NCBI GenBank assembly: GCA_017962605.1
Contig: JAGCUY010000134.1
Location: 1 to 44,621, forward strand
DNA length: 44,621 nucleotides
Origin: Kiritimatiellia bacterium
GTDB lineage: Bacteria > Verrucomicrobiota > Kiritimatiellia > RFP12 > JAAYLN01
Direction: 5' to 3'
A program made the position numbers and the translations under genes. This document shows positions 38,692-44,621 of this stretch, in pieces. The notes below the pieces were generated by a model, which saw only the letters and a program-made list of their open reading frames with translations, did no database searches and was not told the origin of the DNA. Numbering within the stretch: the first letter of the stretch is position 1; every line of letters starts with the position of its first letter.

Positions 38692-38894
38692 TAACGCAAC
38701 CGGCCTATGGCCGGACGCAAAAGCTGCGTCAAAACCGATGTGGCTACGACGCCGCCCGTGGCGGCTACGCCACAATCGCTTTTGCCGCAAGTCCATTCGC
38801 CCCACGCGAGGATCGATTGTGGCGTAGGGCATGGCCCGTCGTAGCCACATTGATGCGAGCGTAACCCTTGCGTGTCGCGAAGCGACTTGCGTTA
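38692..38894. mobile_element. MITE-like palindromic element, copy 2
   Basis: TAACGCAA (38692-38699) to TTGCGTTA (38887-38894), with the same internal 16-bp and 14-bp arms as 3754-3958. A few compensated or loop changes (CCCATGG to CCCGTGG, a 2-bp deletion). It lies 22 bp after the exonuclease stop. Confidence 0.7.
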
Positions 38895-38922
38895 GGCGCT
38901 GCGGCCGGGAGCCGGGAAAGAA

Positions 38923-39033
38923 ATGTGCCAATGTGAAAATGTTGCCATTGCCAAAACCCAATACCCAATTCGAGTAGGGACACTGATAATTGGCAACATT
39001 GGTATTGGCTGTTTTCACATTTCAACATTTTCA
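38923..39033. repeat. Dispersed 107-bp hairpin element, copy 2
   Basis: Same as 3589-3697, with the GTGCCAATGTGAAAATGTTG start and ATTGGCAACATTGG arm. Order relative to the MITE-like element is reversed compared with the first locus. Confidence 0.75.
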
Positions 39034-39042
39034 TCACCCCCG

Positions 39043-39085
39043 TTCCCTATTCCCTGTTCCCTGTTCCCTATTCCCCGTTCCCTTT
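39043..39085. repeat. C-rich heptamer array
   Basis: CCCGTTCCCTATTCCCTGTT-type repeats, running into the 3' end of the ybhN-like gene. Confidence 0.6.
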
Positions 39086-40033
39086 CCTACAAATAAACAC
39101 CACGCCGCCAATTGACGAATACACGACCGTCAGCAGGACTTCGGCGGCGGAGATGAGGGCTGCGCACGCGGCGGCTTCGCTTCCAAAGCCCATGGCGCCC
39201 ATGAAGATCGCGTAACCAAGGTCGCGGAGGCCAAGCCCAAAGACGGAGACCGGCACCATTTCCAGGAAGGTCTTGATTGGGAGGAAGAGGAAGAACGTAG
39301 CGAAGGGGATGCCCAGCCCGATTGCCCGCGTGATGGCCCAGACGGCCAGGATGAGGTCGAACTGGAAGAGGAAGGAGATTGCTATCGCTCCGGCAAGGAC
39401 GCGCGGGCGTCCTGCGTAGAGGCGCATGGCGTCCACGACCTTGCCGGTGATGCCGGCGACCTTGGCGCGGAATGCCGTCCCGGGAACGAGGCGAAGGCCG
39501 ATGGCCATCAGACGCTTCGAGCAGAGGGCGACGGCCAGGGCCGCCAGCGCGGCCAGCGCGCAGAAGGAAGGGAGCGGGAACCAGTGCTGCCACTCCACGA
39601 CGTACTTGCGCGCGAAAAAGGCCGCCCCGCAGCCGTAGAGCGACAGCGCGAGGAAGCCTGTAATGCGGTCGGCCAATATGGATGCTGCCACGCGCGAATG
39701 CTGGCCGGTGCGCGAGCCGATGTCGGCCACGCGGTAGGCGTCGCCGCCGATGGTCGATGGGAGGAAGAGGTTGAAGAAGGAGGCCGTGATGTAGCTCGCC
39801 CATAGCGTCGAGATTGGCTGGGCAAGGCCGTCGGCCTTGAGGAAGATGCGCCACTTGGCGGCCGAAACCGCCGTGTTGAGGAACATGATCGCGAGGGCGA
39901 GGCCGAGCCAGCGGGCGTCTGCGCCCCGCAACTTCGCGGCGATGTCGCTCCAATCGAGCTTAGAATAAAGAGCCGCCATCAGCCCGGCGCTTACGGCCAG
40001 CTTGATGGCGGTCTGGAATGTTTTCTTTCCCAT
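39068..40033 (-). CDS. YbhN/AglD-type integral membrane protein (lysylphosphatidylglycerol synthase TM family)
   Basis: 321 residues, about eight to nine hydrophobic segments. It carries the family landmark FFNLFLPSTIGGDAYRV near residues 86-102 and the C-terminal FLFLPIKTFLEMVPVSVFGLGLRD. UPF0104/LPG_synthase_TM proteins are flippase- or lipid-modifying-like; no soluble transferase domain is present, so the reaction is unknown. The start is ATG 40033 with GGAGGG before it; the TTG at 40042 is less likely. It follows secDF by 18 bp, with a 30-bp palindrome in between, and is probably co-transcribed. Confidence 0.85.
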   Translation of the reverse strand: MGKKTFQTAIKLAVSAGLMAALYSKLDWSDIAAKLRGADARWLGLALAIMFLNTAVSAAKWRIFLKADGLAQPISTLWASYITASFFNLFLPSTIGGDAYRVADIGSRTGQHSRVAASILADRITGFLALSLYGCGAAFFARKYVVEWQHWFPLPSFCALAALAALAVALCSKRLMAIGLRLVPGTAFRAKVAGITGKVVDAMRLYAGRPRVLAGAIAISFLFQFDLILAVWAITRAIGLGIPFATFFLFLPIKTFLEMVPVSVFGLGLRDLGYAIFMGAMGFGSEAAACAALISAAEVLLTVVYSSIGGVVFICRKGNGE

Positions 40034-40038
40034 GCCCT

Positions 40039-40068
40039 CCAAGGCTGCGCGCTAGCGCGCAGCCTTGG
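40039..40068 (-). terminator. Perfect 30-bp palindrome over the secDF stop codon
   Basis: CCAAGGCTGCGCGCT followed by its exact complement, spanning the secDF TAG (40052-40054) and reaching the GG of the next gene's ribosome site. In RNA it would form a strong hairpin with no T-run, so it is more likely an attenuating or SD-masking element than a full terminator. Confidence 0.55.
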
Positions 40069-42595
40069 CCATTCCGGGCTTGTGGCCCTTGTACCAGGCG
40101 AACATCACGGGCATCGCGACGAAGATCGTCGAATAGGTGCCGGCGATGACGCCGATTGTCATGCAGAGGGCGAAGTCGAAGATTGCGCCGCCACCGAATA
40201 CGAGGAGCGACAGAACCGCCAGCAGCGTCGTCAGCGTGGTCAGCATGGTGCGACCAAGGGTGATGGTGATGCTGCGGTTGCAGAGTTCGCGGAAGCCCAT
40301 GTTCGGGTTCCGGCGCAGATCTTCGCGAATGCGGTCGGAGATGACCACGGTGTCGTTGACCGAGTAACCGACGATGGTGAGGAAGCACGCAATGGCCGTC
40401 ACGCCGATCTGGCGCCCGAAGAGGGTGAAGAGGCCAAGGGTGATCAGCACGTCGTGCAGAAGGGCAACGACGGCGCCGAGGGCGAATCCGAATTCGAAGC
40501 GGATGCTGATGTAGATCAGCATGCCGATGAGGGCGAAGATGACGGCGCGGGTGGCGTCGCGCTTGAGGTCGTCGCCAATCTGCGAGCCGATGGTCTCCTG
40601 GCCCTTGTTCTCCAGGCCGCTGGAGGCGAAGTTGTCGGTGAGGATCTTCGTGATCGCCTTGCCGACTTCGACGCCGTCCACCTCATCCCAGCCGGACTTG
40701 ACCTCGACTGCGTCTGTGACGCCGTCGGCGGACTTCTGGACGCGGACAACCGCATCGGAGACGCCGCCGGCCTTGAGGGCCTTGGTCATCGCGTCCACGG
40801 AGGGCGTCTCGGCGAAGCCGTAGGTCATGACGGTGCCGCCGGTGAAGTCGATGGCCAGGACGTCGCGGGGCGAGGTCTTGCAGCGGATGGCGAAGATGCC
40901 GAGCGTCACGACGATGATTGCGGCTGAGGCTATCATTGCAATGCGGCCCTTGCCGATGAAGTCAACCGGCTTGAACTTGAACCAGTCGGCGATGGAGATG
41001 GCCTTCGTCTTGTCGGTGACGCAGAACTTCAGCACCATGCGGGTGACCACGAGCGCCGTGTACATCGAGACGATGATGCCGGCGGAGAGGGTGATCGCGA
41101 AGCCGCGGATCGGGCCGGAGCCGAAGATGAAGAGGATGAGGCCAGTGAGGAGCGTCGTGATGTTCGAGTCGAAAATCGCCGAGAAGGCGCGGTCGAAGCC
41201 GGCGGCGACTGCGCCGACCATGGACTTGCCCTGGCGCATTTCCTCGCGGATGCGCTCGAAGATCAGGACGTTGGCGTCGACGGCCATGCCGATGGTGAGG
41301 ACGATACCGGCGATGCCTGGCATCGTGAGCACCGGGAGCTGGAGCGCCGAGCCTGAGCCTGCGGCGGCCTCGGTCACGCGCACTGCGTTGAAGAAGCCGG
41401 CGATGAGCATCGCGCCCAGCGGCAGAAGCACGAGGTTGAGGCAGAGGGCGATGTCGGCCACTAAGCCGAGGAGGCGGTAGTAGATGATCATGAAGAGGAT
41501 GACCAGCGCGCCGCCGATGAGGGAGGCGCGGATGCCGCTCTGGATGGCGTCACGGCCGAGCGACGGGTCGATCATGCGCTTTTCGAGGATTTTCATCGGC
41601 GCGGGCAGCGAGCCGGCCTTTAGGACGTTGGCCAGGAGGGCCGCGTCGTCGCGGGTGAAGCGGCCGGAGATTTCGGCGTTGCCGCCGAGAATCGGCTCGC
41701 GCAGGACAGGCGCCGAGTAGAGCGTGTCGTCGAGGACGATCGCCAACTGGCGGCCGCGGTCGCTGTTGTTGCGGCGGCCGTGCGGGGCGTAGTCGCTGGT
41801 GAGCTTGCCGAACTTGTCGCGGCCTTCGCTCGTGAACTGGAGGTTCACGACATAGCTGCCGCGGCCCGGGTCGATGTTGAAGTTGGCGTTCCGGAGGAGG
41901 TCGCCTTCCATCTCCACGCGGTTGCGCACGAAGGTGGGCGAATAGACCTCGCGGCCGTCGTCCAGGCGCTCGCGCTCAAGCATGAAGGAGTGGTTGGGAT
42001 CGGGGTTGCCGAACTGGCGGAGACGCCGCTTGTAGTCGGGATCGCGGACGAGCGTGTTGTAGTTCGCCTCGCGGGCGTAGTAGCTGCGGCCCGTCTGGGG
42101 GTCCTCGACGATCCTGTAGCCCTCTGGCGCCTTGCCGGAGGCGAGGAGCGCGGAGGAGAGCTCGGCATCCTTCACGTGGACGAGACGGAACTCGAGTTTG
42201 GCGCGGCTGCCGATCTGCTGCTCGGCGATCTGGCGCTGTTCCTCGTCGGCTCCGGGGATCTCGATGATGATGCGGTGGTCCTTGCCGGGGACGATCAGCG
42301 GCTCGTTGACGCCAAGGCCGTCGATGCGGTTGCGGATGACCTCGACCGTGCGCTCGTCGGCGCCGGCCATGATATTCTCGACCTGTTGGTCGACGGCCTT
42401 GTCGTCGAGCGTGTCGTCGGACGCCTTGATGTCGGCGCGGAGCGCGGCCTCGTCGATCTGCGCGGTAAAGCTCATGCCGCCCGCCAGATCGAGGCCAAGC
42501 CGCACCTTCTGCGAGGTGGGCGTCACGCAGACGACCGACGCGACGACCAGCGCCGCGAAGATCAGCCAGCGGAAGATAGTATTCCTGTCGTTCAT
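40052..42595 (-). CDS. secDF: Protein translocase subunit SecDF (fusion)
   Basis: 847 residues: SecD (about 1-515) joined to SecF (about 530-847). SecD: first TM segment, the LGLDLAGGMSF motif near 33-43, P1 periplasmic domain, and a TM block with GIAGIVLTIGMAVDANVLIFERIREE. SecF: DFTGGTVMTY and the TM block ending GYSVNDTVVISDRIRED. It uses the proton-motive force to complete protein export through SecYEG at the inner membrane. Fused SecDF occurs in several phyla including PVC. The SD AAAGGA lies before ATG 42595. The isomerase-like gene ends 12 bp upstream, so the two are co-transcribed. Confidence 0.95.
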   Translation of the reverse strand: MNDRNTIFRWLIFAALVVASVVCVTPTSQKVRLGLDLAGGMSFTAQIDEAALRADIKASDDTLDDKAVDQQVENIMAGADERTVEVIRNRIDGLGVNEPLIVPGKDHRIIIEIPGADEEQRQIAEQQIGSRAKLEFRLVHVKDAELSSALLASGKAPEGYRIVEDPQTGRSYYAREANYNTLVRDPDYKRRLRQFGNPDPNHSFMLERERLDDGREVYSPTFVRNRVEMEGDLLRNANFNIDPGRGSYVVNLQFTSEGRDKFGKLTSDYAPHGRRNNSDRGRQLAIVLDDTLYSAPVLREPILGGNAEISGRFTRDDAALLANVLKAGSLPAPMKILEKRMIDPSLGRDAIQSGIRASLIGGALVILFMIIYYRLLGLVADIALCLNLVLLPLGAMLIAGFFNAVRVTEAAAGSGSALQLPVLTMPGIAGIVLTIGMAVDANVLIFERIREEMRQGKSMVGAVAAGFDRAFSAIFDSNITTLLTGLILFIFGSGPIRGFAITLSAGIIVSMYTALVVTRMVLKFCVTDKTKAISIADWFKFKPVDFIGKGRIAMIASAAIIVVTLGIFAIRCKTSPRDVLAIDFTGGTVMTYGFAETPSVDAMTKALKAGGVSDAVVRVQKSADGVTDAVEVKSGWDEVDGVEVGKAITKILTDNFASSGLENKGQETIGSQIGDDLKRDATRAVIFALIGMLIYISIRFEFGFALGAVVALLHDVLITLGLFTLFGRQIGVTAIACFLTIVGYSVNDTVVISDRIREDLRRNPNMGFRELCNRSITITLGRTMLTTLTTLLAVLSLLVFGGGAIFDFALCMTIGVIAGTYSTIFVAMPVMFAWYKGHKPGMAKAAR

Positions 42596-42607
42596 TAGTT
42601 TTTTCCT

Positions 42608-43399
42608 TTACTCGGCAATGCCGTTGCCAGTCATGTAGTCGTAGCTCTTCTTCAAAGCCGCGAGCATCTCCATGGAGTCGCAGTAGTCGAGCTCGACGAT
42701 GACCGCCTGGGCCTCGGTTGCCGTCTCTACGAGCTTCGCGATGGGGAGGTCGCCGCTGCCGAGCGGGAGAAGGTCGACCTTCATGTCGAGAAGGCCGTTC
42801 TTCATCCCGGCGTTGGCCGCTTCCTGCTTGCAGACGCCGTCCTTCATGTGGAGGAGGATCGTGTCCTTCACGAAGGGCTTGAGCATCTCGACCGCGTCCT
42901 CCCGGCCCTTGTTGGTGGACCAGAAGCAGTCGATCTCATACTTGACGTTCGGGCAGAGCTCCTTGAAGATCTCGTATTTCACCCGGCCGTCGATGCGCTC
43001 GAACTCCCAGTAGTGGTTGTGCTGGAAGAGCGTGTAGCCGTTGCGTGCGAGGACTTCCTGAATCTGCGAGGTCTTCTCGGCGGTGCGCTTGATGGCGTCC
43101 ATGTCCTTGAAGTCGTCCGGGCCCCAGCCGCAGACGATGGTCTTGAGGTTGAGGTCGTCGGCAAGGTCCATCGCCTCGCCAAGGGAGTGCGGGTCGCGCG
43201 CCCAGGGGGAGTGCGAGGAGCAGACCTTCAGCCCGAGGTCGCCGCAGACCTTCAGGAACTCGGAGGGGCGGATGTTGAAGAAGCCCGCCGGCTCGACATA
43301 CTTGAAGCCGATGTCGGCGATTTTCTTCAGCGTTGCGGGGAAGTCCTCCGCCGCATACTGGCGGACGGAGTAAAGCTGCACACCAAGTGGCTTTTTCAT
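42608..43399 (-). CDS. Sugar phosphate isomerase/epimerase (xylose-isomerase-like TIM barrel)
   Basis: 263 residues, complete AP_endonuc_2/xylose-isomerase-like barrel: GVQLYSVR at strand 1, KYVEPAGF, CSSHSPWARD, FQHNHYWEFE, YEIDCFW, ILLHMKD and AVIVELDYCD. The Glu/Asp/His residues at strand ends (E in VEP, D in EID, H in HMKD, E in VELD) would bind a divalent metal. The substrate is not predictable. No signal peptide. GAGGAAT before ATG 43399. Sits between tsf and secDF on the same strand. Confidence 0.88.
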   Translation of the reverse strand: MKKPLGVQLYSVRQYAAEDFPATLKKIADIGFKYVEPAGFFNIRPSEFLKVCGDLGLKVCSSHSPWARDPHSLGEAMDLADDLNLKTIVCGWGPDDFKDMDAIKRTAEKTSQIQEVLARNGYTLFQHNHYWEFERIDGRVKYEIFKELCPNVKYEIDCFWSTNKGREDAVEMLKPFVKDTILLHMKDGVCKQEAANAGMKNGLLDMKVDLLPLGSGDLPIAKLVETATEAQAVIVELDYCDSMEMLAALKKSYDYMTGNGIAE

Positions 43400-43451
43400 G
43401 GCATTCCTCTTTTGCTGGTCAAGGGTGTGGGAGGCTTGGAACGGGGAATCG

Positions 43452-43596
43452 CAAATCTAAAATCTAAAATTTCAAATTTCAAATCTCAGATTTCAAATCT
43501 CAAAATCTCAAATCTCAAATTTCAAAATCTCAGATTTCAAATTTCAGATTGCAGATTGCAAATCCTGTTCCCCGTTCCCTGTTCCCCGTTCCCTAT
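43452..43596. repeat. AT-rich AAATCTCAAATTTC array followed by C-rich heptamers
   Basis: 43452-43562 is a degenerate 7-9-bp tandem array built from AAATCT, AAATTTC and CAGATT units. 43565-43596 is a TTCCCCGTTCCCTG array that runs up to the tsf stop codon (TAA at 43598-43596). No gene. The pair may separate tsf from the isomerase gene. Confidence 0.7.
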
Positions 43597-44453
43597 TAGT
43601 GCTGTCCGAGCTGGAAGCGGACGTAGCGGCGGATCGTGAGCGTGTCGCCCAGCGCCTTGCCGACGTTGGCCGCGTGCTGCTTGATCGACGTCTTGGAGAT
43701 CTTCACGAACTCCTGGTCAACGAGGCAGTTCTCGGCGGCGAACTTGCGGAACTTGCCGGAGATGATGCCTTCCTTGATCTTGTCGGGCTTGTTCGCGTTC
43801 TTCGGGTCGGCCTCAAGCTGCTGGAGGTAGAGGGCCTTCTCGGACTCGACGATGTCGGCCGGGATCTGGGTCTCGTCCAGCCAGCGAGGCGCGAGGGCGG
43901 CGACCTGGAGGGCGATGTCGCGGGAGAATTCCGCGAACTCGGGCTTCGCAACGGTCTCTTCCTTGGTGCAGCCGACTTCGACGAGCACGCCGATCTTGCC
44001 GCCCATGTGGATGTAGGCCTCGATCTTGCCGGTGCCCTGGAGCGTGTAGCGCTCGGTGCGGCTGATCTTCATGTTCTCGCCAGTGGAGGCGACGAGGGCG
44101 GCGAGGTCCTCGGCCATCGCAGCGGCCACGTCGGCTTCGCCGCCGGCGGCCTTCTCCGCCGCCTTCGCGACGAATCCCTTGAAGCCGTCCGTCTTCGCGA
44201 CGAAGTCGGTCTCGCAGTTCACTTCAACCAGCGACACGGCGCCGCAGGCCGGGCAGGTGGCCGTGGCGACGAGGCCTTCCTTGGCCTCCTTGTCGGCGCG
44301 CTTGACCTGGATGGCCTGGCCCTTCTTGCGGAGCACCTTGATGGCCTCCTCCATGTCGCCATTCGTTTCGATAAGTGCCTTCTTGCAGTCCATCATGCCG
44401 GCGTTGGTGAGAGCGCGCAGTTCCTTGATGGTATCCATTGTGACTTCTGCCAT
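43596..44453 (-). CDS. tsf: Elongation factor Ts
   Basis: 285 residues. N-terminal UBA-like domain with IKELRALTNAGMMDCKKAL, then the core with VNCETDFVAKTDGFKGFV, the Asp/Phe-bearing segment that inserts into EF-Tu to release GDP. A CPACG pair (ATCPACGAVSL, about 67-77) precedes it, unlike E. coli EF-Ts but seen in some phyla. The C-terminal part (ENCLVDQEFVKISKTSIKQH) is complete. AAGGAGAAAAACT precedes ATG 44453. Downstream of rpsB, as usual. Confidence 0.95.
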   Translation of the reverse strand: MAEVTMDTIKELRALTNAGMMDCKKALIETNGDMEEAIKVLRKKGQAIQVKRADKEAKEGLVATATCPACGAVSLVEVNCETDFVAKTDGFKGFVAKAAEKAAGGEADVAAAMAEDLAALVASTGENMKISRTERYTLQGTGKIEAYIHMGGKIGVLVEVGCTKEETVAKPEFAEFSRDIALQVAALAPRWLDETQIPADIVESEKALYLQQLEADPKNANKPDKIKEGIISGKFRKFAAENCLVDQEFVKISKTSIKQHAANVGKALGDTLTIRRYVRFQLGQH

Positions 44454-44478
44454 AGTTTTTCTCCTTAGTTTTTTAAGA

Positions 44479-44537
44479 GGTTTCGGTTGCTGTCGATTGC
44501 GATCGGCTGCAATCGGTTGCAGTCGGTTGCAATCGGT
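44479..44537. repeat. 10-bp tandem repeat (TCGGTTGCAR) in the rpsB-tsf gap
   Basis: Five imperfect copies of TCGGTTGCAA/TCGGCTGCAA between the rpsB stop and the tsf ribosome site. They could form alternative small hairpins with the ATTGC variants. Confidence 0.6.
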
Positions 44538-44543
44538 GGGGAA

Positions 44544-44621
44544 TTACGCCTGCGGGGCGGATGCGGCTGCTGCGGCTTCGGCGGCGGGCGCGGGGGCTGC
44601 TGCCGGGGCGCGGCGCGGGGC
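44544..44621 (-). CDS. rpsB: C-terminal tail of ribosomal protein S2 (partial, runs off the window)
   Basis: Only the last 25 codons are present: APRRAPAAAPAPAAEAAAAA then SAPQA and TAA (44546-44544). An Ala/Pro/Glu-rich C-terminal extension of this kind is common on S2 of some phyla, and the position directly upstream of tsf on the same strand is the conserved rpsB-tsf arrangement. The assignment rests on context, since the S2 core lies outside the window. Confidence 0.6.
   Translation of the reverse strand, partial: APRRAPAAAPAPAAEAAAAASAPQA

Noticed and set aside
40082-40927. Plus-strand ORFs antisense to secDF, including one of 281 codons
   Set aside because: Shadow of the well-supported secDF frame; Asp/Glu/Gly-biased translation.
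1-44621. tRNA, rRNA or integrase/transposase genes
   Set aside because: None recognised; the mobile features seen here are repeats and toxin-antitoxin or AAA modules without a visible recombinase.

Overview
The window looks like a chromosomal segment of a GC-rich PVC-type bacterium, most likely Kiritimatiellota/Verrucomicrobiota-like. The reasons are a single-chain SecD-SecF fusion, an rpsB-tsf block followed by a sugar-phosphate isomerase/epimerase and a YbhN-type membrane protein, abundant AAA+ ATPases, and very many intergenic hairpin repeats. That assignment is inferred from gene content; no rRNA or other marker is present.

Layout. (a) 1-7.8 kb: a twin-AAA+ protein behind a sigma-54 promoter, an RluA-type pseudouridine synthase on the minus strand, then a plus-strand run of SpoVK/CbbX-like AAA+ protein, voltage-gated-type K+ channel and macro-domain protein. 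(b) 7.8-24.6 kb: an accessory island with several selfish- or defence-type modules (DUF4143 ATPase, winged-helix ATPase, decayed DUF1016 nuclease, DUF6429, a 1596-residue sacsin/Hsp90-like ATPase with a NO VEIN/DUF3883 nuclease-like end, a DUF234-type ATPase). Between them lie orphan genes behind sigma-54 promoters. (c) 22.8-33.9 kb: two copies of a GyrB-like + DnaB-like gene pair, both with degenerate ATP-binding motifs, a HipBA module flanked by 110-bp direct repeats, a DUF6946 nuclease-like gene, and an operon of an orphan protein, a MoxR ATPase and a DUF2201 metallopeptidase/VWA protein. (d) 34-38.7 kb: AlbA_2/Schlafen-type ATP-binding protein, DUF234 ATPase, small membrane protein, DnaQ-type exonuclease. 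(e) 39-44.6 kb, minus strand: housekeeping block rpsB(partial)-tsf-TIM barrel-secDF-ybhN-like.

The most striking system is regulatory. Nine transcription units start at near-perfect sigma-54 promoters (TGGCAYG-N4-TTGC). Each has an upstream copy of a 15-bp motif, GGYNRRWWWTTGRNC, usually the right half of a dyad. The gap from the motif to the -24 GG is always 44-45 bp or 55-56 bp, i.e. two phases one helical turn apart. Several promoters carry an intrinsic-terminator-like hairpin between enhancer and core promoter. The genes they drive are mostly orphans or pseudo-enzyme relatives of DNA-metabolism proteins (dead GyrB, dead DnaB/RecA, an FtsK-gamma-like micro-ORF, AAA+/MoxR, a DUF6946 nuclease-like protein). 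This looks like one dispersed regulon under a single enhancer-binding protein that is not encoded here. The toxin-antitoxin and AAA modules between them use ordinary sigma-70 promoters with their own operators.

The intergenic DNA is dense with dispersed repeats: 205-bp MITE-like hairpins with TAACGCAA/TTGCGTTA ends, a 107-bp hairpin element, degenerate C-rich heptamer arrays, GGGCACGAAA palindromes, and a recurrent scar that can encode a Cys-rich peptide tail (CGRREFCGDCP). No tRNA, rRNA or CRISPR array was seen.
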